Assembly (NCBI GenBank): GCA_002749285.1
Contig: PDPR01000017.1
Coordinates: 1 to 52,162 of the forward strand
DNA length: 52,162 nucleotides
Direction: 5' to 3'
DNA from: Maribacter sp.
Lineage (GTDB): Bacteria; Bacteroidota; Bacteroidia; Flavobacteriales; Flavobacteriaceae
The notes beneath the pieces were generated by a model, which did no database searches, was not told the origin of the DNA, and saw only the letters and a list, made by a program, of their open reading frames with translations. Below are positions 9,408 through 17,969 of the stretch, in pieces (the stretch's first letter is position 1; each line of letters begins with the position of its first letter). The translations under genes and the position numbers were made by a program.

Positions 9408-10141
9408 CGTTTATTATTGAATTGGTTCTTCTTCCAATACCACATCATTATAAACCCTACAACAGCACCCCCTACGTGTGCGAAATGGGCGATACCCCCT
9501 CCGAACAGCGAATACCCCGTTACCCCGGAAAACAGATCGAGCCCGATCAATACGGGGATAAAATACTTGGCCTTGACAGGAATGGGCAAGAAGATAAGGA
9601 AAAGCTCACTGTTCGGGTATGACATGCCAAACGCTACCAACACCCCATAAATGGCACCGGAAGCACCAACTGCAGGAGTATTGTAGGCACTTAAAAAATT
9701 ATCAATAGTACTTTTTGATGCAACATCGTACCATGCAGGGCTGTATTGCCCCCCGGTAATAATCTCCATGACCTGACTTTCCCCAATCCCGGAATTCACC
9801 AATGCCTGCATCCCTTCATTAAAATGGTAATAGTTCACCCCCGTATGTATCAATGCCGCACCTATTCCTGCCGAAAAATAAAAAAACAGGAATTTATTCC
9901 TACCCCACATACGCTCCAAAGGTGTGCCAAAAGCCCATAAGGCATACATATTGAACCCGATATGGGCAAGACCGCCATGCATGAACATATGGGTGGCTAT
10001 CTGCCATAATCCGAAATTTTCATTTTTCGGAAACCAAAGTGAGAACCATTCATACATTTGGTCACCATAAAGTGAGGTGGCCACGAAAAAAAGTACGTTT
10101 ACGATCAGTAAATGTTTAATAGCGTCTGTTATCCTACCCAT
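9398..10141 (-). CDS. Rhomboid-family intramembrane serine protease (copy 1)
   Basis: A 247-residue polytopic protein with the rhomboid catalytic serine in VGASGAIYGVL and the histidine in AHFAHVGGAVVGF. The early HMFMHGGLAHIGFNMYALW block carries the conserved His/Asn residues of the second membrane helix. It directly follows mutL (adjacent bases) and overlaps the second rhomboid gene. The two copies differ in length and sequence, so this is an old duplication. Substrates are unknown. Confidence 0.9.
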   Translation of the reverse strand: MGRITDAIKHLLIVNVLFFVATSLYGDQMYEWFSLWFPKNENFGLWQIATHMFMHGGLAHIGFNMYALWAFGTPLERMWGRNKFLFFYFSAGIGAALIHTGVNYYHFNEGMQALVNSGIGESQVMEIITGGQYSPAWYDVASKSTIDNFLSAYNTPAVGASGAIYGVLVAFGMSYPNSELFLIFLPIPVKAKYFIPVLIGLDLFSGVTGYSLFGGGIAHFAHVGGAVVGFIMMWYWKKNQFNNKRWN

Positions 10142-11992
10142 CTAAATAAATTTTTTATCAATATCATTTTCGGTTATGGTCACATATACGGGTTTATTAA
10201 ACGGGCTCCATCTAGATTCCTTACAGGCAAACAAATCGTTCACCAAGGCCAATTGTGACTCATTGTTCAATACTTCCCCGGTCTTGACCGATAATGTTTT
10301 CGCCAAGGTCTTCGCCAATACATCGGTCTGTGAAAAACTATCCTCGGTTATCTGCATTTGAAAATCCGAGATCAATTGGTCCAAGACCATGCCCACCTCA
10401 CTTTCGGAGATCAAAGGAGGCACCCCTATTACCCGCACTTCTTCCTTGTCTATATTCGAAAATACAAAACCAATGCTTGACAAACTTTCCTTGATCTCTT
10501 TCAAAATAGCGATATCGGAATTCGAGAAGGACAATTGCAAAGGAAACAACAATTGTTGGCTAATTGCTTGGTTCACTGTTATATTTTTCAAGAACTGCTC
10601 ATAAAGCACCCTTTGATGGGCCCTGCTTTGATCTATGACCACCATTCCCGATTTTATGGTCGTCACAATATATTTTCCCCTCAATTGGAAAGTGGCCGCA
10701 ATGGATTCCAAATCGTCTTGTTGACCCTCAAAAAAAGACCCTGTATTCGATTCGGATTCAAACCTGACACTGCTGAAACCATCAGCTTGGCCCACCTTGG
10801 ACTCCAATCCCACATATAGATTCTCCCAACCTTCGGTATTCTGTTTTTTATAACTATGGCCACTAGGTGGTTTCCTGCTTTCTTGTTGAAAAGGGTTGAA
10901 GGCTCTATCGACGGTCACATTGGGCTGTGCCACATGCTTGTCTTTATAACCATATGGTGTCTCAAGGTTTTGGTCATGTTCAAAATCCAATGCGGGAACC
11001 ACATTGAACTGCCCCAAACTATGTTTGATGGTAGATCTTAAAATGGCATAGAGTGTATGCTCATCATCAAATTTAACCTCTGTTTTCGTAGGGTGTATAT
11101 TAATATCTATGGATGCCGGATCCACGTCCAAATACAAAAAGTACCCTGGATAGGAATCCGATCTTATAAGTCCTTCAAAGGCCGCCATTACGGCGTGGTG
11201 TAAATACGGACTTTTTATAAACCGATCGTTCACAAAGAAAAACTGCTCCCCCCTACTCTTTTTGGCAAACTCTGGCTTAATGATGAATCCCGATATCCTG
11301 ACCACTTGTGTCTCCTCATTTACGGGCACCAATTTTTCATTGGTCTTTCTCCCAAAGATATGGACGATCCTTTGTCTTTGGTTCGCTTTCGGCAAATTGA
11401 ACAATTCGCTCCCGTTATTATAAAAATCAAAGGCTATACCAGGGTGGGCCAAGGCCACCCTATGGAATTCATCGGTAATATGCCTAAGTTCCACTTGGTT
11501 CGATTTAAGGAAATTGCGTCTTGCGGGGATATTGAAAAAGAGGTTCTTCACGGACATCGATGTGCCTTTGGGCGCCACACATACTTCCTGAAACTTGATT
11601 TCGCTTCCTTCAATACGCAAATGGGTGGCCATTTCATCCTGTTCAGGCCTTGTCTGCAATTCAACATGTGCAATGGCCGCTATAGAGGCCAAGGCCTCCC
11701 CCCTGAATCCTTTTGTATTCAAATTGAAAAGATCCTCTGCCTTTTGTATTTTGGAAGTGGCATGTCTTTCAAAACCCATACGGGCATCTGTTGGCGTCAT
11801 ACCCATACCGTCATCGATAACCTGGATAAGGACCTTACCACCTTCCTTTATGATAAGTTTTATTGAAGTGGCACCTGCATCAATAGCATTCTCCAATAGT
11901 TCCTTGACTACGGAAGCAGGCCGTTGCACAACCTCTCCTGCAGCTATTTGGTTGGCGACATGGTCTGGCAAAAGTTTTATAACGTCCGCCAT
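10142..11992 (-). CDS. mutL: DNA mismatch repair protein MutL
   Basis: MutL links MutS mismatch recognition to strand removal. The N-terminal GHKL ATPase is intact: ELLENAIDAGAT at 31-42 (catalytic Glu34), DDGMGM at 60-65, HATSKI at 77-82 and GFRGEAL at 95-101. The protein is 616 residues, normal for the family. In the C-terminal domain the endonuclease metal motif DQHA(X)2E(X)4E reads DQSRAHQRVLYE at 454-465. It keeps only the first Asp-Gln and the last Glu. The CPHGRP-type motif appears as SPFNKP. It therefore may lack nicking activity. The rhomboid gene abuts its stop codon. Confidence 0.94.
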   Translation of the reverse strand: MADVIKLLPDHVANQIAAGEVVQRPASVVKELLENAIDAGATSIKLIIKEGGKVLIQVIDDGMGMTPTDARMGFERHATSKIQKAEDLFNLNTKGFRGEALASIAAIAHVELQTRPEQDEMATHLRIEGSEIKFQEVCVAPKGTSMSVKNLFFNIPARRNFLKSNQVELRHITDEFHRVALAHPGIAFDFYNNGSELFNLPKANQRQRIVHIFGRKTNEKLVPVNEETQVVRISGFIIKPEFAKKSRGEQFFFVNDRFIKSPYLHHAVMAAFEGLIRSDSYPGYFLYLDVDPASIDINIHPTKTEVKFDDEHTLYAILRSTIKHSLGQFNVVPALDFEHDQNLETPYGYKDKHVAQPNVTVDRAFNPFQQESRKPPSGHSYKKQNTEGWENLYVGLESKVGQADGFSSVRFESESNTGSFFEGQQDDLESIAATFQLRGKYIVTTIKSGMVVIDQSRAHQRVLYEQFLKNITVNQAISQQLLFPLQLSFSNSDIAILKEIKESLSSIGFVFSNIDKEEVRVIGVPPLISESEVGMVLDQLISDFQMQITEDSFSQTDVLAKTLAKTLSVKTGEVLNNESQLALVNDLFACKESRWSPFNKPVYVTITENDIDKKFI

Positions 11993-11994
11993 TA

Positions 11995-12300
11995 TTACCC
12001 GAAGAATATTGAGATATCAAAATCGATTATGTAGAGGAAGGCTAGGATCAAAACTGCCAAAATCACGGCCAGGCGAATCCTCAAATTCCTATCACCCTTT
12101 GTTTTCACATCATCAATGGCCGAATTCAACTTACCCTTGATCCCTCTTGGCACATTAACCGTAGAACGGAATTTGTCGAATCTTGGCTCTATCTTATAAG
12201 GGTTGCCCTTTCCCTTATCGTCATAAAAACGAGGTTTATAATCGAACTTCCTGTTTTTTCCTATATGTGTAAATTTCCTCAGTATACTCACAACTTCCAA
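11995..12300 (-). CDS. Small membrane protein between ribH and mutL
   Basis: A basic, soluble N-terminal part (about 75 residues, rich in Lys, Arg and Asp) is followed by one C-terminal membrane segment (VILAVLILAFLYIIDF). It is a tail-anchored protein of about 100 residues. Relatives at this position in Flavobacteriaceae are often labelled riboflavin synthase beta-like only because they sit beside ribH; nothing here resembles that enzyme. The start is uncertain: TTG at 12300 is the first option and GTG at 12291 the second. A TAACTTTG promoter-like element overlaps the TTG. The stop lies 2 nt before mutL. Confidence 0.7.
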   Translation of the reverse strand: MEVVSILRKFTHIGKNRKFDYKPRFYDDKGKGNPYKIEPRFDKFRSTVNVPRGIKGKLNSAIDDVKTKGDRNLRIRLAVILAVLILAFLYIIDFDISIFFG

Positions 12301-12305
12301 AGTTA
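12298..12305 (-). promoter_or_regulatory. -7 promoter element TAACTTTG ahead of the mutL run
   Basis: Read on the minus strand, TAACTTTG fits TAnnTTTG. It overlaps the TTG start option of the small membrane protein. If it is a real promoter, transcription would begin at about 12290 and translation at the GTG at 12291 or later. The 96-nt gap to ribH leaves room for a promoter here. Confidence 0.35.
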
Positions 12306-12396
12306 CTCAAAATCAAAAAATATGGCGTATACGTATTCCCAAAATTTGTTAACAGTACATTATTGGGAATAATATTATGGAAAATCAACAAGGGAA

Positions 12397-12879
12397 CTAT
12401 TTGGCCAAGTCTGCCATTTTTATCGCCGCTATTGCAGCTTCGGCCCCTTTATTGCCATGTTTGCCCCCACTACGGTCGATAGCCTGTTGCAGGTTATCAT
12501 CGGTAAGGACACAGAAAATGACCGGCGTACCATAAAGTACGTTCAGGTCCTTTATTCCTTGGGCAGTGGCACTACATACAAAATCGAAATGCTTGGTCTC
12601 ACCTTTGATCACGCTACCTATTGCGATGACCGCATCAACATTCTGGGTGGTGATCATTTGTTTTGAACCAAAGGTAAGCTCAAAACTTCCCGGGACATCA
12701 CATCGTATAATATTCCCCTCGCCCGCACCACAATCGATCAAGGCTTTATAAGCCCCATTAAAAAGTCCTTCTGTAATTTCCGAATTCCATTCAGACACAA
12801 CAATCCCGAATCTAAGATCCTTTGCATCTGGGATTGCCGACTTATCGTACTCCGATAAATTTTTATTGGCTGTTGCCAT
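12397..12879 (-). CDS. ribH: 6,7-dimethyl-8-ribityllumazine synthase
   Basis: Lumazine synthase makes the penultimate riboflavin intermediate and normally assembles into large shells. The 160-residue length is typical. Family motifs are PGSFEL at 63-68, GETKHFDF at 93-100 (with the catalytic histidine) and KHGNKG at 140-145 (phosphate binding). Its ATG shares one base with the stop of the upstream TPR gene, so the two are coupled. Other riboflavin genes are absent from the window. Confidence 0.95.
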   Translation of the reverse strand: MATANKNLSEYDKSAIPDAKDLRFGIVVSEWNSEITEGLFNGAYKALIDCGAGEGNIIRCDVPGSFELTFGSKQMITTQNVDAVIAIGSVIKGETKHFDFVCSATAQGIKDLNVLYGTPVIFCVLTDDNLQQAIDRSGGKHGNKGAEAAIAAIKMADLAK

Positions 12880-13646
12880 TATTCGCCATTTTTGGCCATT
12901 CCAATAAATGCATCAATGGTATTCGCTTCCTTGGAGGAAGGAAAGTCGTCCTTGATTCTTTGGAAATATCCCAAGGCCTTATCGTACTGTTTCAATTCAA
13001 GGGCCGTAACCCCCGATTTATACAGAAACTTTGGTGTAGTAAAGTCATTGACACTATGCGTAACGGCACTTTCATAATACACCAATGCATCTTCCGGTTG
13101 ATCCAACTGCATAAAAGCATCTCCGATACCACCTTTGGCAAGAGCCCCCAAAATAGCATCATCCGATGAAAAATCTTCCAAATGATCGATGGCCCCTTGA
13201 TAGTTTTTCATATCCAGATAAGCCATTCCCGCAGAATAGCTGGCCAAATTAGCGGCCTTGGTGCCAGAATACCCATCAATGATATCCAAGAAACCATACT
13301 TGCCCTCTGCCCCGTTCAATGCCAAGTTGTACAGTGAGTCCTTGGCCGTAGTAGCGTTCAAGGCTTGCTCAAAATACTTCTGTGGGTATAAAAGTTCATT
13401 GGTAGCTTCTGCCTCTTTCGGTTTTTGAACAAACTGGTTGTAGGCCAAAAAACCTAAAACCGCAACAGCGATGACCCCAATGACCCCAAGAATATAATTC
13501 TGGTTTTTGGAGACCCATTCCTCTGTTTTCGAAGCGCCCTCATCCAACGTACTGAACACTTCGGCCGTTGTACTTTCCTGCTCATGGACCTTTTGCTCTT
13601 CAAGTTTGTTTTTCGGTTTAAAACCCCGCTTTTTATATGTTGCCAT
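12879..13646 (-). CDS. TPR-repeat protein with single membrane anchor
   Basis: A 255-residue protein with a charged N-terminus (about 50 residues, Lys/Glu rich), one membrane segment at about 51-70, and then TPR-like helical repeats to the end. Repeats are visible around AGMAYLDMKNYQGAIDHLE, GDAFMQLDQPEDALVYYE and SGVTALELKQYDKALGYFQ. The layout resembles YfgM-type ancillary proteins of the periplasmic chaperone network, which is a guess. It is transcribed away from recF, from a TATTTTTG element 20 nt upstream, and is coupled to ribH. Confidence 0.85.
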   Translation of the reverse strand: MATYKKRGFKPKNKLEEQKVHEQESTTAEVFSTLDEGASKTEEWVSKNQNYILGVIGVIAVAVLGFLAYNQFVQKPKEAEATNELLYPQKYFEQALNATTAKDSLYNLALNGAEGKYGFLDIIDGYSGTKAANLASYSAGMAYLDMKNYQGAIDHLEDFSSDDAILGALAKGGIGDAFMQLDQPEDALVYYESAVTHSVNDFTTPKFLYKSGVTALELKQYDKALGYFQRIKDDFPSSKEANTIDAFIGMAKNGE

Positions 13647-13666
13647 TGGTAATTTTATTAATCGCG

Positions 13667-13718
13667 CAAAAATAAAGTTTTTATTGAAATCCGAAGCGAT
13701 ATTTATTCGTTATTTTTG
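13667..13718. promoter_or_regulatory. Divergent promoters between the TPR gene and recF
   Basis: Two -7 elements face away from each other. CAAAAATA at 13667-13674 reads TATTTTTG on the minus strand, 20 nt before the TPR start. TATTTTTG at 13711-13718 lies on the plus strand, 52 nt before recF. Both match TAnnTTTG. Confidence 0.55.
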
Positions 13719-13770
13719 ATAATTTGCAAGATATACTTGTTTCAGTATTCAAAAAATCGAGGTTCCCACA

Positions 13771-14850
13771 ATGTTTCTCAAGAGATTATCGCTCATTAAT
13801 TATAAGAATTTCGACTCCCAGACCTTTGGGTTCGATGGCAAGATCAATTGCTTTGTCGGCCCCAATGGCATAGGAAAGACAAATGCTTTGGATGCTATTT
13901 ACCACTTGTCTTTTGGAAAAGGGTATTTTAATCCTGTCGCTTCCCAGAACATAAGACACGGGGAGGAATTTTTCGTGATCGATGGGGAGTTTGAAAAATT
14001 GGGCCAGGAAGAAAAAATCGTTTGTAGTGTCAAAAAGGGCATGAAAAAAATCATCAAACGAAATGGCAAGACCTATGACCGCTTATCCGACCATATTGGC
14101 CTATTGCCATTGGTCATTATCTCACCGGCGGACCGGGACCTTATTATCGAAGGCAGTGACACACGTAGAAAGTTCATTGACGGGGTAATTTCCCAATCGG
14201 ACAAGGAGTACCTTCAAACATTGATCAACTACAACAGGGTACTTCTCCAGCGTAATTCACTATTAAAATATTTTGTTGCCAACCAAACTTTCGATGCATC
14301 GACACTTTCGGTATACGATGGGCAACTACATACGTACGGCTCCGCCATATTCAAAAAAAGATTGCGTTTCATCGAGACGTTCATCCCTATCTTCAAGGAA
14401 CAATACAAGGCCATATCGGGAGGCAACGAAGAGGTTATGTTGGGGTATGACAGTAAATTGCTACAGGACAACCTGCTCGGGCTGCTTGCTATGAACATCG
14501 AAAAAGACAGAATCGCGCAATATACGGGTGTAGGTATTCACAAAGACGACCTGATCTTCAATATTGCCGGGCATCCCATTAAAAAATTCGGAAGCCAGGG
14601 GCAGCAAAAATCCTTTTTGATCGCCTTGAAGTTTGCCCAATTCCATTTTATAAAAGAACAGGCCAGAACAAATCCGATCCTATTACTTGATGATATTTTC
14701 GATAAGTTGGATGAGCATCGGGTGGCCCATATCGTCGGACTGGTCAACAACGAGAATTTTGGACAGATCTTCATTAGTGACACCCATGCCGAACGTACAG
14801 AGGATATCGTCAAGAACATACATCAATCCTATAAGATCATTAGACTATAA
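13771..14850 (+). CDS. recF: DNA replication and repair protein RecF
   Basis: RecF is an SMC/ABC-like ATPase that helps load RecA at gaps. It is 359 residues, normal length. Walker A GPNGIGKT is at residues 30-37. The ABC-type signature falls in [16 protein letters not shown], and Walker B in [12 protein letters not shown]. All catalytic elements appear intact. It starts a short run with a lipoprotein and a DUF721 protein. In many bacteria recF is followed by a DUF721 (DciA-like) gene. dnaN is not adjacent, as is usual in Bacteroidota. Confidence 0.95.
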   Translation: MFLKRLSLINYKNFDSQTFGFDGKINCFVGPNGIGKTNALDAIYHLSFGKGYFNPVASQNIRHGEEFFVIDGEFEKLGQEEKIVCSVKKGMKKIIKRNGKTYDRLSDHIGLLPLVIISPADRDLIIEGSDTRRKFIDGVISQSDKEYLQTLINYNRVLLQRNSLLKYFVANQTFDASTLSVYDGQLHTYGSAIFKKRLRFIETFIPIFKEQYKAISGGNEEVMLGYDSKLLQDNLLGLLAMNIEKDRIAQYTGVGIHKDDLIFNIAGHPIKKFGSQGQQKSFLIALKFAQFHFIKEQARTNPILLLDDIFDKLDEHRVAHIVGLVNNENFGQIFISDTHAERTEDIVKNIHQSYKIIRL

Positions 14851-14851
14851 G

Positions 14852-15271
14852 ATGAAGCGATTATTTTTTTTTGGATTTCTTTTTATATTGACTGCCTGCC
14901 AAAAAAAAGTCACACAGGAAGACTTGCATTTCTTGAATGGCTATTGGGAGATCAAAAAAGTCAGTATGCCCAATGGCCGCACCAAGGAGTATACGATAAA
15001 TACCACGGTCGATTACATCGAGACCAAGAACCTATCGGGTTTCAGAAAAAAGGTATATCCCAAATTGGATGGTACATTCGACACCTCTAACGATACCGAG
15101 GAGTTCACCTTGACCCAACAATCGGATGTATTTGAAATACATTATAAAACCGAACTCAGTGAATGGGTCGAAACCTTGAACTCCCTAAACAAGGATTCCT
15201 TTTCGGTGACCAATGCAGATAAGATCACCTATACATATGAACGTTTTCAACCTATAAATGTGCAAAGATAA
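14852..15271 (+). CDS. Small lipoprotein between recF and the DUF721 gene
   Basis: A 139-residue protein with a lipoprotein signal peptide: MKRLFFFGFLFILTAC, lipobox cysteine at 16. The mature part is soluble and lipocalin-like in pattern (NGYWEIKKV, then alternating strands). It lacks any catalytic motif I recognise. The start chosen is the ATG 1 nt after the recF stop; an upstream open frame inside recF would destroy the signal peptide. Its stop codon overlaps the next ATG (TAATG), so it is co-translated with the DUF721 gene. Function unknown. Confidence 0.8.
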   Translation: MKRLFFFGFLFILTACQKKVTQEDLHFLNGYWEIKKVSMPNGRTKEYTINTTVDYIETKNLSGFRKKVYPKLDGTFDTSNDTEEFTLTQQSDVFEIHYKTELSEWVETLNSLNKDSFSVTNADKITYTYERFQPINVQR

Positions 15272-15567
15272 TGGCCAAACGAAACAATGACAATATACCT
15301 TTAAGTGAAGCCCTAAAAGATTTCATTCAGGAGAACAAGCTTCAACAAGGCATTGACAAGGTTAATGCACGTGAGGCATGGATACAGTTAATGGGGAACG
15401 GCGTAAACAATTACACAACGGCCATTGAACTTCGAAAGGACACGCTTTTTGTCTCCCTTTCCTCATCGGTACTTCGCGAGGAACTAAGTCTGGGCAAGTC
15501 TAAAATCATAGAAATGTTGAACGAGGAACTTGGAAAGGATCTCGTGAAAAAAATAGTTTTACAATAA
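15271..15567 (+). CDS. DUF721 (DciA-like) protein
   Basis: A 98-residue protein of the DUF721 family. Members related to DciA help load the replicative helicase in bacteria without DnaC. The family pattern is visible in the N-terminal helix (LSEALKDFIQENKLQQGIDK), AREAWIQLMGNGV, the strand pair TLFVSLSSSVLREELS, and the closing KSKIIEMLNEELG. The start overlaps the lipoprotein stop as TAATG. Proximity to recF is typical and supports a DNA-related role, but direct DciA function is inferred. Confidence 0.82.
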   Translation: MAKRNNDNIPLSEALKDFIQENKLQQGIDKVNAREAWIQLMGNGVNNYTTAIELRKDTLFVSLSSSVLREELSLGKSKIIEMLNEELGKDLVKKIVLQ

Positions 15568-15570
15568 AGA

Positions 15571-15605
15571 AAGACCTACCAAGTCGCAAGGACTGGATAG
15601 GTCTT
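15571..15605. terminator. Bidirectional terminator between the DUF721 gene and ndk
   Basis: AAGACCTA at 15571-15578 pairs perfectly with TAGGTCTT at 15598-15605. An inner AGTC/GACT pairing extends the stem. It lies between two convergent genes, which supports a shared terminator, although T-runs are short. Confidence 0.6.
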
Positions 15606-15628
15606 AAATATCCATACGCTTTACTTAC

Positions 15629-16048
15629 CTAGTAAACCTCTCTTCCTGAAAAATGAAAAGCCCCTTCAATGGCAGCGTTCTCATCACTATCGGAACCATG
15701 GACGGCATTCTCCGAGATATCGGTAGCGTACATTTTACGAATAGTACCTTCCGCAGCTTCCGCAGGGTTGGTCGCCCCGATCAAGGCCCTAAAATCCTCA
15801 ACGGCATTTTCTTTTTCCAAAATCGCGGAAACTATGGGACCCCTTGTCATGAACTGAACCAAATCCGCGAAAAATGGACGTTCCTTATGTATTTCATAGA
15901 ATTTCTCAGCATCCCTTTTGCTCAGCTGGGTATATTTCATGGCTATGATCTTGAATCCAGCAGAATTGATTTTCTCCAGGATAGCCCCAATGTGACCTTT
16001 TTCAACCGCGTCAGGTTTGATCATCGTAAAAGTTCTGTTTGTCGTCAT
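15629..16048 (-). CDS. ndk: Nucleoside diphosphate kinase
   Basis: Ndk transfers the terminal phosphate between nucleoside triphosphates and diphosphates through a phosphohistidine. The 139-residue length is standard. The family start [19 protein letters not shown] and the active-site block [12 protein letters not shown], with the catalytic histidine, are both clear. I chose the second ATG (MTTNRTF) rather than the first frame ATG at 16066, because the family begins just before [18 protein letters not shown] element at 16064-16071 on the minus strand would also overlap the longer start. Confidence 0.95.
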   Translation of the reverse strand: MTTNRTFTMIKPDAVEKGHIGAILEKINSAGFKIIAMKYTQLSKRDAEKFYEIHKERPFFADLVQFMTRGPIVSAILEKENAVEDFRALIGATNPAEAAEGTIRKMYATDISENAVHGSDSDENAAIEGAFHFSGREVY

Positions 16049-16063
16049 CTGTAAAAATTTTGG

Positions 16064-16071
16064 CAAAAATA
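16064..16071 (-). promoter_or_regulatory. -7 promoter element TATTTTTG for ndk
   Basis: CAAAAATA on the plus strand reads TATTTTTG on the minus strand. It sits 15 nt before the chosen ndk ATG at 16048 and decides against the longer start at 16066. Confidence 0.55.
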
Positions 16072-16397
16072 CGTTTAATTCCTAGAACCACAAGTATTAA
16101 TTTCATTGTTGCGTATGCCAAAGCATCGCTATTTGACCCTCTAAAACACAGGAATCCATTCCCCCAAATCCAAATAGATCCTTGGAAAACCCAGAACATT
16201 GATGGCAGCTACCTGCAAACCATCCGAGTAAGTACATTCCCCTTATCACACTCGGTACAGAAACCCAAAACAATACCAAGGCAATCGAACCCAAAGGAAG
16301 TTACAATCTTCCCCCATGTCCAATCCACAAGTTACAAAAAAGGCTAAAAACAACCTTGAATAGTAAAATTCCATGCTATATCACTATATTAGCACCC
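16072..16397. other. Gap between divergent ndk and the DHH phosphoesterase gene
   Basis: About 330 bases without a gene. A 102-codon plus-strand frame (16039-16347) crosses it but starts inside ndk and has no protein-like pattern. The only signal is TATATTAG at 16385-16392, a weak -7 match 5 nt before the next ATG. Confidence 0.5.
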
Positions 16398-17414
16398 ATG
16401 AATCCAAAGGATATAAAAGCGATTGGGAATCTACTGTCCAAACCCCAGAAAATAGTCATTGTCCCCCACAAAAACCCTGATGGCGATGCCATTGGCTCCA
16501 CGTTGGCCCTTTGGCATTATTTAAAGAACAAAGGACAAGAGGTGCATATTATCGCCCCAAATAATTTTCCGAAATTCCTGAAGTGGATGCCAGGACATGA
16601 TCAAATATTGATTTTCGAAAGGGAGAACGCACGATCCATGGCATTGATCGACCAAGCTACGGTTATCTTCACATTGGATTTCAATCACTTGGGACGTATT
16701 GGACAAATGGAACCGGCACTTAAAGAAAGTAATGCCACCTTTATTATGATAGACCACCATCAGGCCCCTTCCGATTATGCCCAATATATGTATTCGGACG
16801 TACTCATGAGTTCGACCTGTGAAATGGTCTACAATTTCATAGCCTTTTTAGGGGATGATGATAAGATCACCCCAGAAATGGCCAATTGTATCTATACCGG
16901 TATAATGACCGATACAGGGTCTTTCAAATATCCTTCCACCACTAGCAGAACACATACGATTGTTGCCGCATTGATCGATAAGGGGGCTGAAAACACCAAG
17001 GCCCATAATATGGTTTATGACACGAACACCCCTAACAGGTTACACCTTTTAGGCTGCGCCCTTAAGAATATGGTAATCTTAAAGGACTACAACACGGCAT
17101 ACATTACCCTTAGCCAAGATGAATTGGACACCTATGATTATCAAAAAGGGGATACCGAAGGATTCGTTAATTACGGCCTTACACTACAAGGAATTTGTTT
17201 TGCTGTGATTTTCATTGAGAACAAGGAGGAAGGCATTATAAAAATCTCGTTCCGGTCCGAAGGGGGATTTTCGGTAAATGAATTCGCCAGGAAACACTTT
17301 AACGGGGGCGGCCACACCAATGCGGCCGGCGGCCGTAGCGATATACCATTACAGGAGACCACTGAATATTTCATCTCACTCCTAAAGGATTACAAGACAC
17401 AATTGAACGCATGA
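16398..17414 (+). CDS. DHH-family phosphoesterase (NrnA/oligoribonuclease-like)
   Basis: DHH/DHHA1 proteins of this type hydrolyse short RNA oligonucleotides and 3'-phosphoadenosine phosphate. The 338-residue protein has PHKNPDGDAIGS near residues 23-34, DFNHLGRIG, the name-giving DHHQAP, and the DHHA1 motif GGGHTNAAGG near the C-terminus. The start taken is ATG 16398, which puts the first motif at the usual distance; an earlier in-frame ATG adds 14 unrelated residues. It overlaps gldI by 4 nt, the usual arrangement in gliding flavobacteria. Confidence 0.9.
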   Translation: MNPKDIKAIGNLLSKPQKIVIVPHKNPDGDAIGSTLALWHYLKNKGQEVHIIAPNNFPKFLKWMPGHDQILIFERENARSMALIDQATVIFTLDFNHLGRIGQMEPALKESNATFIMIDHHQAPSDYAQYMYSDVLMSSTCEMVYNFIAFLGDDDKITPEMANCIYTGIMTDTGSFKYPSTTSRTHTIVAALIDKGAENTKAHNMVYDTNTPNRLHLLGCALKNMVILKDYNTAYITLSQDELDTYDYQKGDTEGFVNYGLTLQGICFAVIFIENKEEGIIKISFRSEGGFSVNEFARKHFNGGGHTNAAGGRSDIPLQETTEYFISLLKDYKTQLNA

Positions 17415-17959
17415 AGAAACTTCTATTGATTTTATTGGTTTTCGAATTGGCAAGCTGTGGCGGGCCAGAACCAAGACGTCCGGTAAAAAAGAGAACCACA
17501 ACCATAAACACCTCCATTGAACGTAGCAAAAAACTCTTGGCCCTAGAGGAACGTATGATCAACGAGATAATAAAAAGGGACTCTATAAACGAATACACCC
17601 ATAGCAATACCGGTGTCTGGTACCACTATATCAAGAAGAACGATAAGACAGCCTATACCCCACAACCAAATGACCTGGTCACAATGACCTATAATGTCAT
17701 GGGGTTCAATAATGACACCATATACACCCAGGATGAGATCGGTGTCTTTAATTATAAGGTAGATAAGCAGGAACTTTTTCCGGGATTGCGGAATAGTGTA
17801 AAACTTCTCAAGGAGAAAGAGACTGCGACTTTTCTGTTTCCCTCCTCACTGGCCTATGGCTATCATGGGGACAACAATAAAATTGGGGTTAATGTTCCGA
17901 TAAAGGCAACCGTAACCCTTCTGGAGATTAAAAAACAACAAGATAGTATTCAAAATTAA
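17411..17959 (+). CDS. gldI: Gliding-motility lipoprotein GldI, FKBP-type prolyl isomerase
   Basis: GldI is a periplasm-facing lipoprotein required for gliding and T9SS function in Flavobacterium johnsoniae. This 182-residue protein has a lipoprotein signal with the lipobox cysteine at residue 16 (LVFELASC). A short linker precedes an FKBP-like isomerase domain ([37 protein letters not shown]). It sits between a DHH phosphoesterase gene and a second isomerase gene, the same neighbourhood as in other flavobacteria. That neighbourhood is the main reason for the specific name. Confidence 0.85.
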   Translation: MKKLLLILLVFELASCGGPEPRRPVKKRTTTINTSIERSKKLLALEERMINEIIKRDSINEYTHSNTGVWYHYIKKNDKTAYTPQPNDLVTMTYNVMGFNNDTIYTQDEIGVFNYKVDKQELFPGLRNSVKLLKEKETATFLFPSSLAYGYHGDNNKIGVNVPIKATVTLLEIKKQQDSIQN

Positions 17960-17969
17960 AATTAAAACA

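Noticed and set aside
11306..11866. 186-codon plus-strand frame opposite mutL
   Set aside because: It is the antisense shadow of mutL, whose motifs are intact on the minus strand.
16039..16347. 102-codon plus-strand frame upstream of the DHH gene
   Set aside because: It starts inside ndk on the opposite strand and has no recognisable pattern.
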